Below are positions 1-7,975 of a stretch of 64,000 nucleotides of DNA, piece after piece. This stretch comes from Demequina mangrovi. Lineage in GTDB: Bacteria; Actinomycetota; Actinomycetes; Actinomycetales; Demequinaceae. The stretch is taken from the NCBI RefSeq assembly GCF_000759715.1, contig NZ_BBLU01000015.1, forward strand, positions 1 through 64,000, in the 5' to 3' direction. The notes under the pieces were generated by a model that was not told the DNA's origin, searched no databases, and was given only the letters and a program-made list of their open reading frames with translations. Both the position numbers and the translations under genes were made by a program. Position 1 is the first letter of the stretch, and each line of letters begins with the position of its first letter.

Positions 1-2073
1 CGCCGGGCCGCTCCTGTCAGAGGTCCGATGCGAGAAGCCGAGCGTGCCGCCCGCGTCGCGGCCGAGGCCGTCGGCGCGCGGACCCGCGCGCTCGAGGTCG
101 CGCAGGCCGATGCCGCGCTCACCCTCGCTTGGCCCGAGGATCGGGGCGCGCTGGCGGACGCCGACGAGGCGACCCTGCGCGACCGCGCGACGGGGCTCGC
201 GTCCGAGCGGGCCGCGCTCGCCGGCGCGCTCGAGGCGGAGCGCGCGCTGCCGCGTCTTGATGAGGAGCTCACCCGCGCGCGGGAGGCCGTGATCTCCCTA
301 CAGGGCGCGCAGGCGGCGACGCGGCAAGCGCTCGAGGCCCTGCCCGCCGAGGAGTCCGCGCTGCGGGAGCGGCACGAGGCCGCGATGGCCACGGCCGCAC
401 GCGCGGAGGATCTGGCGGTCGAGGTCGAGCGCACCCGCGCCGCGGTGCAGGCGCACGCGCAGGTCGCCGCGCTCGAGAAGGAACTGGAGGGGGTGCGCGA
501 GGCGGAGGCAGAAGCGTTGCGCGCGCACGCCGAGGCGACGGAGGCGCACAACGCGCTGGTGCAGCGCCGTCTCCGCTCGCAGGCGGCGCACCTCGCCGCC
601 GACCTCGGGGACGGCGACCCCTGCCCTGTGTGCGGCTCCACCTCGCATCCCGCACCGGCCCAGCCGTCTGACGACCACGTCACGGATGAGGCGGTCGACG
701 CGGCATTCGAAGTTGTCGGCGCGCGACAGACCGGCCTCGACGCGGCACGGACGCGCCGCGGAGACGCCGACCTCGCGCTCGGCGCCGCACGCGAGAAGGC
801 GGGCGCCGGCTCCGCGGAGGAAGCGCAGCGGGCACTCGACGCCGCGACGGCGGCCCACGAGGGCGCCCTCACGGCGGTGCGCGAGCGGGACCGCGTGGCG
901 GCGGACCTCGCGGCGCTCGCGACGCGCGAGTCCCGGCTCCGCGCGGATCTCGACGCGCATGGGGCGAAAGTCGAGTCCGCGACGGCGTCGGTCGGCGCCG
1001 CCGAGAAGGCGCTCGGATCGGCGCGCGAGCTCGCCTCCGCGCGGCCCGCAAGCTACGAGTCCACCGCCGCGTTCGCCACGGCGCTCGACGCGGCCGCAGC
1101 GCTGGTGACGAGGCTCGCCGCGGCCGCGCGCGCGTCCGAGGAGTCGACCCGCGCCGCCGAGCAGGCCGGCGTCTCGCTCACCGAGGCGCTCGCCGAGGCC
1201 GGCTTCCCCGACGCGGAGGCGGCGAGCGCCGTCGTGCTCGATGCTGCCGCGCTCGACGCGCTCGCCGCGGAGGTCGAGCGGCACCGCGCCGGGCTCGCGG
1301 GAGCGCAGGCCGTGGTCGCCGAGCTGTCGGAGCGCGACCTGCCCGACGAGGTCGCGGACCTTGACGCGCTGTCCTCGGAGGCCGAGGCTGCCGCCATCGC
1401 GCGGGACGGGGCGATCGAGGCGGCCACCGCGGCGTCCGGCCGCGCGGCGGCCTTCGCGCAGCTGCGCCGCGAGCACGACGAGCTCGGCGCGACCACCGCA
1501 TCGGCCCGCGCGGCGCGCGACGTGGTCCTCACCCTCGCCGAGTCGCTCGAGGGCAAGCCCCCGAACGAGCGCCGGCTGCGGCTCGAGAGCTTCGTGCTCG
1601 CGTCCAAGCTGGAGCGCATCGTCCGGGCGGCCAACACCCGCCTCACCACGATGTCGAGCGGCCAGTACCGGCTCGAGCACGACGACTCGACGCAGTACCG
1701 CAACAAGGAGGCGGGCCTCGCGCTCCGGATCGCGGATGCGCACACCGGCCAGTCGCGCTCGACGCGGTCGCTCAGCGGCGGCGAGACGTTCCTCGCGTCC
1801 TTGTCCCTCGCGCTCGGCCTCGCGGAAACCGTGACCGCCGAGGCCGGCGGGATCGAGCTGGCGACGCTGTTCATCGACGAGGGCTTCGGCTCGCTCGACG
1901 GGGACACGCTCGAGACGGCCATGTCGACGCTGGGCGAGCTGCGCGACGCGGGCCGCACGATCGGCGTGATCTCCCACGTCGAGCCGATGAAGGACGCGAT
2001 CCCGGCGAAGCTCGAGGTCACCAAGGCGGCGGACGGCTCGAGCCGCGTGAGGGCCACGCTCGGCGACGACTGA
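1..2073 (+). CDS. sbcC: Exonuclease subunit SbcC (Rad50-like), 5'-truncated
   Basis: This is the C-terminal 690 residues of the SbcC ATPase. With SbcD it forms the SbcCD nuclease, which opens hairpins and processes DNA ends. The frame is open to the first base of the window, so the N-terminal Walker A half lies outside. The zinc-hook CPVC is at bases 622-633, flanked by long Ala/Glu/Arg coiled-coil arms. The C-terminal ATPase half shows the ABC signature LSGGETF (from base 1771), followed by the Walker B/D-loop segment LFIDEGFGSLD near base 1870. Actinobacterial SbcC usually exceeds 1000 residues, so about a third is missing to the left. The gene converges on the chemoreceptor gene and shares a terminator with it. 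Confidence 0.95.
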   Translation, partial: RRAAPVRGPMREAERAARVAAEAVGARTRALEVAQADAALTLAWPEDRGALADADEATLRDRATGLASERAALAGALEAERALPRLDEELTRAREAVISLQGAQAATRQALEALPAEESALRERHEAAMATAARAEDLAVEVERTRAAVQAHAQVAALEKELEGVREAEAEALRAHAEATEAHNALVQRRLRSQAAHLAADLGDGDPCPVCGSTSHPAPAQPSDDHVTDEAVDAAFEVVGARQTGLDAARTRRGDADLALGAAREKAGAGSAEEAQRALDAATAAHEGALTAVRERDRVAADLAALATRESRLRADLDAHGAKVESATASVGAAEKALGSARELASARPASYESTAAFATALDAAAALVTRLAAAARASEESTRAAEQAGVSLTEALAEAGFPDAEAASAVVLDAAALDALAAEVERHRAGLAGAQAVVAELSERDLPDEVADLDALSSEAEAAAIARDGAIEAATAASGRAAAFAQLRREHDELGATTASARAARDVVLTLAESLEGKPPNERRLRLESFVLASKLERIVRAANTRLTTMSSGQYRLEHDDSTQYRNKEAGLALRIADAHTGQSRSTRSLSGGETFLASLSLALGLAETVTAEAGGIELATLFIDEGFGSLDGDTLETAMSTLGELRDAGRTIGVISHVEPMKDAIPAKLEVTKAADGSSRVRATLGDD

Positions 2074-2080
2074 CGCGCGC

Positions 2081-2120
2081 GCGAAGGCCCCGCACCGCCC
2101 GAACGGTGCGGGGCCTTCGC
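2081..2120. terminator. Bidirectional hairpin terminator between sbcC and the chemoreceptor gene
   Basis: A perfect 17-bp inverted repeat (2081-2097 with 2104-2120, loop CCCGAA) lies in the short gap between two convergent genes. There is no long T run, as is usual in high-GC actinobacteria. Position and symmetry suggest it serves both strands. Confidence 0.85.
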
Positions 2121-2130
2121 CTGCCGGGGG

Positions 2131-3729
2131 CTAGACGGACGCGGAGGTCCGGAACGGTGCGACGAGCGCGGCGAGCTCGTCGGCCAGCGCCGCCAGCGCC
2201 GCGGACTCCTCCTGCGACGAGGAGGCCGAGGCGAGGGTGCCCCGCGCCGCCTCGAGGACATGCACAGCGGAGTCCACGATCGCCGTCGACGAGGTCGCCA
2301 CATCGGTCGCGCTGCGCGTCATCTCGGCCGTGGTGGAGGACTGCTCCTCGACCGCGGACGCGATGGTCTGCGCGTACTGGTTGACCTCGCCGATGACGTC
2401 GGTCATGCGCCGGATCGCCTCGACGGCCTCGTCGGTGCCCGCCTGGATGGCCTCGACGCGGCGGGTGATGTCCTGAGTGGCGTTCGCAGTCTCCTGCGAA
2501 AGGTCCTTGACCTCCGACGCGACCACGGCGAAGCCCTTGCCCGCCTCGCCGGCGCGCGCTGCCTCGATCGTGGCATTGAGGGCCAGCAGATTGGTCTGCT
2601 CCGCGATGCGCCCGATGAGCGTCACCACCTCGCTGATCGCGCGGCTCGCCTCGCCCAGCTCGGCGACGGTCGCCGCCGCGGACTCGACTGAGGCGACCGC
2701 CTGCGTCGACACGCGGGCGGTGCGCGAGGCACCGTCGCCGATCTCCTGGATCGACGCGCCCATCTGCTCGGCGCCGCTCGCCACGGTCTGGATGCTCGCG
2801 GAGACGTCGCGCGCGCTGCGGTCGACGCCCTCGGCGCGGCTCATCGAGTCGCCGGCGGCGCCGGCGACCTCGTCCGAGATGCCGCCCATGCGGGACGAGG
2901 CGTCGCGGAGGCGCCCGGCCGACGTGGTGACCGCGGCGAAGACCTCGGACATCGAGTCGAGCGCCGCGTTCATCGCGCGCGCCATGCGACCGACCTCGCC
3001 GTCGCCCTTGGCGTCGATGCGCACGGTGAGATCGCCGTCGGCCACCGACTCGAGCGCGGACACGGCCCGGTTGACGGGTCGGGTGATCGAGCGGGCGACG
3101 GTCCAGGCGAGCGCGCCGGAGGCGAGCGCCGCGAGCGCGATCACGCCGATCATGAGCGACCGGAAGCCGCCGACGATGCCGTCCGCGGCTGCGGTCTCGG
3201 CTCCGCTCAGCTCCTCCTCGAGGTCGATGAAGACGTTGATGGTCCGCAGCCACTCGACGAAGGCCGGCTTGGCCTCGGAGGCGAGCACCGTCGCCGCGCC
3301 GTCGACGTCGCCGGCGCGCGCGAGAGTGACGACCTGGTCGACCAGCGGCAGGGTCTGCGCCTGGATCGCCTCGATGTCCTCGAGCGCCGCGCTCTCGGCA
3401 GACGAGACGCCGGCCTCCGCGACGATCGCGGCCATGTCCTGCTCCGCGGCGGAGTAGTCCGCAGCGAGCGACTCGATCAGCGCGACCTCGGCGTCGATCT
3501 CGCTCGCGCTGCCGGCGAGCACCACGTCGCGGACCGCGATGGCGCGGTCGTGGACCGAGCCGCGGAAGTTGATGGCGTACCGCTGCTTGACGGCGTTGAC
3601 CTCGTTGACGGTGTGGAGATGGCCGGCGACGGCATCCACCCGCTGGACGGCGATGACACCGACGAGGACGGTGCCGGCGAGCAGCACCGCGGACAGGAGC
3701 GCGACCTTGCGCGAGATCGTGGCGAACAT
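2131..3729 (-). CDS. Methyl-accepting chemotaxis protein
   Basis: A 532-residue chemoreceptor that would signal to CheA/CheW at the membrane. It has TM1 at about residues 9-28, a mostly helical periplasm-side sensor of about 160 residues resembling four-helix-bundle MCP sensors, TM2 at about 191-213, then HAMP and the cytoplasmic signalling hairpin. The hairpin tip contains the hallmark EQTNLLALNATIEAARAGE. I chose the ATG at 3729 because TM1 follows at once. A start at 3795 would read through a regulatory palindrome. No ligand can be inferred. A DosR-like box sits 43 bp upstream, so expression may respond to hypoxia or redox state. Confidence 0.93.
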   Translation of the reverse strand: MFATISRKVALLSAVLLAGTVLVGVIAVQRVDAVAGHLHTVNEVNAVKQRYAINFRGSVHDRAIAVRDVVLAGSASEIDAEVALIESLAADYSAAEQDMAAIVAEAGVSSAESAALEDIEAIQAQTLPLVDQVVTLARAGDVDGAATVLASEAKPAFVEWLRTINVFIDLEEELSGAETAAADGIVGGFRSLMIGVIALAALASGALAWTVARSITRPVNRAVSALESVADGDLTVRIDAKGDGEVGRMARAMNAALDSMSEVFAAVTTSAGRLRDASSRMGGISDEVAGAAGDSMSRAEGVDRSARDVSASIQTVASGAEQMGASIQEIGDGASRTARVSTQAVASVESAAATVAELGEASRAISEVVTLIGRIAEQTNLLALNATIEAARAGEAGKGFAVVASEVKDLSQETANATQDITRRVEAIQAGTDEAVEAIRRMTDVIGEVNQYAQTIASAVEEQSSTTAEMTRSATDVATSSTAIVDSAVHVLEAARGTLASASSSQEESAALAALADELAALVAPFRTSASV

Positions 3730-3771
3730 GGTTATCCGATCGGCGCGGCGTGCCGCGGTGTGAGCGGAATC

Positions 3772-3785
3772 GGGACCTAAGTCCC
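3772..3785. promoter_or_regulatory. DosR/DevR-like box between the chemoreceptor and DUF3800 genes
   Basis: GGGACCTAAGTCCC differs at one position from the core GGGACTWWAGTCCC of the mycobacterial DosR consensus. It lies in a divergent promoter region, 43 bp from the chemoreceptor ATG and 80 bp from the plus-strand gene. Two similar boxes precede the hydrogenase genes. No dosR gene is in the window. Confidence 0.6.
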
Positions 3786-3865
3786 TATTGAGCATCCGTC
3801 ACCTAACCTGCCGCGCCGTCGCTTCGCGGACCTGCCAGACTCGAAGGAGACGGAGGCGGCATGCG

Positions 3866-4423
3866 ATGACGATGCACCTGTACTCGGACGAGTCGAAGGT
3901 CGACGGCTACCGCTTCGCGGGCGCGCTCGTCGCAGGTGAGGACGTACGGCGCGTCCGGCGCGAGGCCCTCACCTGGAGGGTGGGCTCGTCTCATCGCTTC
4001 CACACCTCGCACGAGCGGCCCGAGGCACGCGAGCGCGCGCTCGCCTCGCTGCTGCGGATGGCGGGGACGGTCGAGATCGCGGTGGTCGAGCACCCGAAGA
4101 CTCATCCGGAGTTCCTCGCGCGCGAGGCGTGCGTCGCGGCGATGGCGACCTGGGCGGGCGGGCGTGGGGTGACGCGCTGGCTGCTCGAGCGCGACGGGCC
4201 TTCGGAGCGGCGCGACCGGCAGACCATCGCACGGCTCATCCGCACCGGCGCGGTCCCGAGGCTGCACTACGGCCACGCGCCGGGCGTCGCCGAGCCGCTG
4301 CTCTGGGTCGCCGACCTGGCCGCGTGGATGTGGACGCGGGGAGGCGAGCACCGCGAGGCGCTGGCGCCGCTCATCGTCCACCACGAGGTAGCCGCGGACT
4401 GGGAGCTCGACGCGGCGGCCTGA
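3866..4423 (+). CDS. DUF3800-type protein
   Basis: A 185-residue protein starting MHLYSDES after MT. The N-terminal YSDES and the later DLAAWMW are typical of the DUF3800 family, which has an RNase H-like/transposase-like fold and unknown function. The ATG at 3866 is preceded by a good ribosome-binding site (GAAGGAGACGGAGG, 3843-3856). A frame opening at 3788 adds only an Arg-rich, non-conserved stretch. The gene is divergent from the chemoreceptor, with the DosR-like box between them. Family members are often found with mobile or defence genes, but nothing in this context supports a particular role. Confidence 0.75.
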   Translation: MTMHLYSDESKVDGYRFAGALVAGEDVRRVRREALTWRVGSSHRFHTSHERPEARERALASLLRMAGTVEIAVVEHPKTHPEFLAREACVAAMATWAGGRGVTRWLLERDGPSERRDRQTIARLIRTGAVPRLHYGHAPGVAEPLLWVADLAAWMWTRGGEHREALAPLIVHHEVAADWELDAAA

Positions 4424-4583
4424 GCCGGGACCGTACGGAGCCCGCATCGCTAGCGGCCCGGACAGCACGAAGCCCGGCTGACCAACCATCCGGAAGGCTG
4501 CCGGGCCCGCTCCTCAGGGCTACTGCCCTTCGTTACCTCCATTATCTCACCGCGAGCGCGGGAGCACCAGGTCCGGTGCACGG

Positions 4584-4769
4584 CCCTCGCGCCTTTCATG
4601 CACGAAGGAACGGCGGCCGGGCACGCGTCTCTCACGCACCCTCGCGCTTTTCATGCACGAAGGAACGGGGCCAGGCGCCCATCGCTCACGCGCGCTCGCG
4701 CCTTTCATGCACGAGGGAACGGGACAGGCGCCCACGGCTCACGCGCACTCGTGCATGAAAAGTGCGAGT
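4584..4769. repeat. 54/55-bp tandem repeat: three direct units and one inverted core
   Basis: The core TTTCATGCACGA occurs at 4594, 4649 and 4703 (periods 55 and 54). Each copy sits in CTCGCGC(C/T)TTTCATG context and is followed by A(A/G)GGAACGG. An inverted core, TCGTGCATGAAAA, lies at 4749-4761. The remainder of each unit is also partly conserved (for example GGCGCCCA.CGCTCACGC). A related array lies at 62405-62584. Confidence 0.9.
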
Positions 4770-4789
4770 ACCCGACACCGTGCATGCCC

Positions 4790-4817
4790 GCCCCGCGCTC
4801 CGTGCCGAACGCGGGGC
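4790..4817 (-). terminator. Hairpin directly after the cbiM stop, likely end of the hydrogenase operon
   Basis: An 8-bp perfect stem (GCCCCGCG at 4790-4797 with CGCGGGGC at 4810-4817) with a 12-base loop lies one base past the stop codon of the last operon gene. There is no T tract. Position is the main support. Confidence 0.6.
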
Positions 4818-4818
4818 C

Positions 4819-5475
4819 TCAGCCTTCCGCGAGCGCGCCGCGATCAGCGAAACCGTGATCGACCCCCGCGACGCGTGCGCGATAGCCCTGCCAGGCGAGC
4901 GCCAGCGCCACCGCGAGCGCCGTCACCGCGCCCTCGAGCGCCGCCCACGCGACGTGGTGCCACAGCGTCACCGACGCGACGCCCGGCGCGCCCAGCGCCA
5001 GGACCCCCCACAGCATCGCGGACGAGGCGAGCACGCTCGCGAAGCCCGCGACCCCTGCCGCCGGGACGCGCCAGCCATCGCCGCGCGCGCTGAGCCGCCG
5101 CCACACGGCCCAGCCTGCGGCCACTCCCGCGACGCCCATCACCATCACGTTGACCCCGAGCGCGAGGACTCCCCCGTCGCCCCACAGCAATGCCTCGGTC
5201 GCGAGCGCGGCCGTCATCGCCAGCAGCGCCAACGAGGGTCCCAGCGCGATCGCCAGCAGCGTGCCGCCGATGACGTGGCCGGTGAGCGCCCCGCCGGCGG
5301 CGAGCGGCACGTCGAGCAGGTGTGCGATGAGCACCCCGCCCGCTCCCGCGAGCGCCCAGCCGAGGCGCGAGCGGCCGTGGCGCATCGTCCATCCGGCGTA
5401 CGTGACCGCGCCGACGGCGGCGACGCCGGCGCCGATGACGACGGTCGGGTCGAGGACCCCGTCCTGGATGTGCAT
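4819..5475 (-). CDS. CbiM/NikM-type ECF transporter component for cobalt or nickel
   Basis: A 218-residue membrane protein of about six hydrophobic helices, starting MHIQDG. In CbiM/NikM the N-terminal MHIxDG is a metal-binding determinant. It would be the substrate-capture component of an energy-coupling-factor importer. The ATG follows GGGAGGAG. It is the last gene of the [NiFe]-hydrogenase operon, so nickel is a more likely cargo than cobalt, but this is inference. No partner N, Q or O genes are visible nearby, so the energising components must be elsewhere. Confidence 0.82.
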   Translation of the reverse strand: MHIQDGVLDPTVVIGAGVAAVGAVTYAGWTMRHGRSRLGWALAGAGGVLIAHLLDVPLAAGGALTGHVIGGTLLAIALGPSLALLAMTAALATEALLWGDGGVLALGVNVMVMGVAGVAAGWAVWRRLSARGDGWRVPAAGVAGFASVLASSAMLWGVLALGAPGVASVTLWHHVAWAALEGAVTALAVALALAWQGYRARVAGVDHGFADRGALAEG

Positions 5476-5494
5476 GATCGGCTCCTCCCGGGAG

Positions 5495-6307
5495 TCAGGA
5501 CAGCACCGCGGCGGGCGCGGAGTAGGTGCAGGAGTTGACCGCTGCGAGCTCGTGCGCGGTCGCGTTGCGGAGCCGGGTGAGGCGCATCGGCCCGACCCAG
5601 TCGCAGATCCAGTTCCAGTGCAGCGTGACGTGGTCGCCGGGCTTCACTGTCGGCGCGAGCGAGCGTCCGTCGCGGCGGAAGCGTGCGGTCTCGGCGGTGG
5701 GCGGCGCGAGCGACATCGTGCGACCGTCCCACGTGAGGTGGCGGCTCTCGACCAGGGCCGTGTCGCCCTCGATCGACAGCACCTGACCGCAGCGGATCCG
5801 GCACTGGTCGAGCACCGTGAGCGGCCCGTCGACGTGGCCGTTGCGGATCAGCCCCACCCACGGGTACACCGCGAAGACGTGGAAGTTGTGGTGCGGGGTA
5901 CCTCCGGCGGCGACGGCCGCGACCAGGCGCTCGAACTCGAGGCGCGTGAGCCGCGGCCGGAACCGCTCCTCCAGCGAGCGCGCGAAGACCGCTCCCCCGC
6001 AACGGTCCAGCGCGGGCCCGCCGAGCCAGTACGCCTCGACCACCACCGGGTCGAGCGGCGCGCGGCCCAGGCACTCGCCGATGAGCTCGAGGTAGGGCCA
6101 CGCGCCCTCGAAGGCGCGGACCACCTCCTCGAGGCCGGGTCCGGACGCGCCGGAGCTCACCCTGTCGAGGAGCTCGTCGGCGCGGTCCGGACCGCAGTAG
6201 CCCAGGTCGTTCGGCGGGAAGGCGTATCTGCCGAACAGGAGCGCTCCGTCCTCGGGCGGAAGTGCCTCGGGGTGGGCGGACGGCGGACGATGCTGGGTGT
6301 CGGTCAT
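5495..6307 (-). CDS. Hydrogenase-operon protein of unknown function (possibly DUF6390)
   Basis: A 270-residue soluble protein. I recall similar proteins annotated as DUF6390 next to actinobacterial hydrogenases but cannot verify this. Visible features are an N-terminal FGRYAFPPNDLGYCGPD segment, a PHHNFHVFAVYPWVGLIRNG segment in the middle, two cysteines in DQCRIRCGQ, and HWNWICDWVG near the end. Conserved Cys and His could suggest a metal or cofactor role. Its ATG overlaps the EamA stop by 4 bases, which implies translational coupling within the hydrogenase operon. Confidence 0.6.
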   Translation of the reverse strand: MTDTQHRPPSAHPEALPPEDGALLFGRYAFPPNDLGYCGPDRADELLDRVSSGASGPGLEEVVRAFEGAWPYLELIGECLGRAPLDPVVVEAYWLGGPALDRCGGAVFARSLEERFRPRLTRLEFERLVAAVAAGGTPHHNFHVFAVYPWVGLIRNGHVDGPLTVLDQCRIRCGQVLSIEGDTALVESRHLTWDGRTMSLAPPTAETARFRRDGRSLAPTVKPGDHVTLHWNWICDWVGPMRLTRLRNATAHELAAVNSCTYSAPAAVLS

Positions 6308-7218
6308 GTGACGGCCCTCCCGGGCAGTCGGGGGGCGAGCCACACGAGCAGCCCGCCGGAGGCGAGGAGGAGGAGCCAGGGCGCCTGCGCCGCGATCGGG
6401 GCGGCGTCGAGGGCTCCGGCGAGGATGGCGGTCACGAGCGCACCCATGACCAGCACCGCGGTGACATCGACCGCTTGTGCACGGGCGAGCGCCTGATGCC
6501 AGGTGGCGACATAGCCGGCCAGCAGGAGTCCGGTGAGCGCGACCCAGCCCCACTGGGCGGCGGTGCTCGGCATCACGGCGCCGAGGCGACCGGTAACGGC
6601 GCACCAGGCGAGCAGTGCGACGGTGCCGCCGCCCATGCGGGTGAGCGAGAGCGTCCAGGGCGTGAGATCGCCGAGGAGCCGCTTGGTGATGATGACCTCC
6701 AGAGCCCACATGAGCGTGGCGGCGGCGATCATGAGGGTGCCGGGGTCGGCGACCAGGCTGACGCCGCCCCCGGCAAGTCCGAGCTGGGCGACCACCAGCA
6801 GCGCGATCGCCGCAAGGTGCCACCAGGTGAGCCTCTCGTTGAGCAGGATCACGGCGAAGACCACGACCCAGACGACCAGCGTCTTGTGGACGAAGGCCGC
6901 CTGGACCGAGGCGGTGGACGACAGCCCCTCGAAGAAGAGGACGAAGGGAATCGCGCCACCCGCGATCGCCACGAAGGCGAGCCCCCACCGGTGGCCGGGG
7001 CGGGTGGGTCGCGTCATTGCGACCGACCCGGCCCCGGCGGACCGGCGACCTACCGCGAACGCGAGTGCGAGGACGAGCGCGGCGACGCCGTTCTTCGCAG
7101 TCGTGTACGCGGTCGCGTCGCCGAAGGCGGCGACGCCGAATCCATTGAGGTAGACGGCCACGCCCGAGATCGCGGCCGTGACGGTCGCGAGGGCGATGCC
7201 GCGCGAGCGGGTGGTCAT
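6304..7218 (-). CDS. EamA/DMT-family permease
   Basis: A 304-residue integral membrane protein with about ten hydrophobic helices in two repeated halves, the architecture of drug/metabolite (EamA/RhaT) transporters. It overlaps hypC upstream and the DUF6390-like gene downstream by 4 bases each, so it is firmly in the hydrogenase operon. The substrate is unknown. The fold is typical of metabolite exporters rather than nickel permeases, and I see no metal-binding motif. Confidence 0.82.
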   Translation of the reverse strand: MTTRSRGIALATVTAAISGVAVYLNGFGVAAFGDATAYTTAKNGVAALVLALAFAVGRRSAGAGSVAMTRPTRPGHRWGLAFVAIAGGAIPFVLFFEGLSSTASVQAAFVHKTLVVWVVVFAVILLNERLTWWHLAAIALLVVAQLGLAGGGVSLVADPGTLMIAAATLMWALEVIITKRLLGDLTPWTLSLTRMGGGTVALLAWCAVTGRLGAVMPSTAAQWGWVALTGLLLAGYVATWHQALARAQAVDVTAVLVMGALVTAILAGALDAAPIAAQAPWLLLLASGGLLVWLAPRLPGRAVT

Positions 7219-7487
7219 GTCGGCTGTCCCTCCTCGCCGGGCGCGGCGGGGGCAGGCGCCGCGGGCGCCGGAGCCGCCGAGTCCCGGATCGCGTTGGCCT
7301 CCATGGCCTCCTTCTCGGAGATCCGCTCGAGCGCGAAGCCGGACTGGATCACCACCCAGTCGCCGGGCGTGATGTCGTCATCGCTGACGGTCATCTCGAG
7401 CACCAGCTGGCGCTTGCCGTGATCCTCCACGACGGCGCGACCGTCCTTGTGCACCTCGACGACCTGGGCGATGGTTCCTAGACACAT
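7215..7487 (-). CDS. hypC: Hydrogenase assembly chaperone HypC
   Basis: A 90-residue HypC/HupF protein. It starts MCLG, whose Cys2 is essential in the family for carrying the Fe(CN)2CO unit with HypD to the large subunit precursor. The conserved GDWVVIQSGFALERIS segment is present. A Pro/Ala-rich tail of about 20 residues extends the usual 75-residue family length. It overlaps the protease gene by 10 bases and the EamA gene by 4. No hypA, B, D, E or F is in the window. Confidence 0.93.
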   Translation of the reverse strand: MCLGTIAQVVEVHKDGRAVVEDHGKRQLVLEMTVSDDDITPGDWVVIQSGFALERISEKEAMEANAIRDSAAPAPAAPAPAAPGEEGQPT

Positions 7488-7975
7488 GGCGTGACCTCTT
7501 CCTTGAGCGCGATGAGCTCGGCGGCGGCCGTCGCGACGGCGGCGTCGAGGGCTTCCTGGATCTCCGGGGACATCGGGCCGAAGTCGAAGGTCTTGGCCTC
7601 GACCCCGACGACGGTCACGTGCGTCGGCAGCGTGCCGAGCGTGCGCGCGAGCTCGACCGCGCCGGCCAGCCCGAAGGCGTGGCTGCCTCCGCGGCCGGCG
7701 GCGGTGAAGGCGTGCGTGGGCAGCGGCTCCCCCGCATCGCCGACCTCTCGGATGTGCAGCCGGCCGGGCGCGTTGCCCGACATCACGGCGTCGATCACCA
7801 GCGCCGCGCCGTGCCCGGCCCACAGCTGGACCAGCTGGGTGGGGTCCTCGCGGGTCACCACGTCGACGTGGTCGAGGTCCATCGCGGCCAGACGCTCGGC
7901 GACCGCGGCGCCGACCGCATCGTCCCCCCGGTCGGGGCTGCCGAGCCCGACCACCAGGACCCTGTCCGCGGTCAT
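7478..7975 (-). CDS. [NiFe]-hydrogenase maturation protease (HycI/HyaD type)
   Basis: A 165-residue endopeptidase that removes the C-terminal tail of the large subunit after nickel insertion. The N-terminal VLVVGLGSPDRGDDAVG corresponds to the GxGN(x)4DDxxG motif, with its nickel-sensing acidic residue, in the M52 peptidase family. DAVMSG and the later THAF match the other conserved acidic and His positions. Its start overlaps the large-subunit stop by 4 bases, consistent with a dedicated pair. Confidence 0.92.
   Translation of the reverse strand: MTADRVLVVGLGSPDRGDDAVGAAVAERLAAMDLDHVDVVTREDPTQLVQLWAGHGAALVIDAVMSGNAPGRLHIREVGDAGEPLPTHAFTAAGRGGSHAFGLAGAVELARTLGTLPTHVTVVGVEAKTFDFGPMSPEIQEALDAAVATAAAELIALKEEVTPCV

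Larger units (their letters stand above)
4424..4818. other. Gene-free stretch with possible structured RNA, tandem repeats and a hairpin
   Basis: No credible gene is visible in these 395 bases between convergent genes. Bases 4472-4506 form a 7-bp stem (GCCCGGC/GCCGGGC), and 4517-4528 a GGGC-TACT-GCCC hairpin; I do not recognise an RNA family. A 54/55-bp repeat array follows (4584-4769), then a hairpin next to the cbiM stop. Short open frames here only translate the repeat. Confidence 0.7.

Noticed and set aside
3730..3795. Longer chemoreceptor start at 3795
   Set aside because: It would translate the DosR-like palindrome and puts an unconserved Arg-rich stretch before TM1.
4461..4485. Resemblance to the 3' end of RNase P RNA (ACAGCACGAAGCCCGGCTGA)
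   Set aside because: The conserved core of RNase P is absent around it and the spacing of the ACAGAA-type motif is wrong.
4584..4769. CRISPR array
   Set aside because: The full 54/55-bp unit is partly conserved, there are no distinct spacers, only three direct copies exist, and no cas genes are present.
4598..4858. Short ORFs starting MHEGT in the repeat array
   Set aside because: They are translations of the tandem repeat in different frames without ribosome-binding sites.
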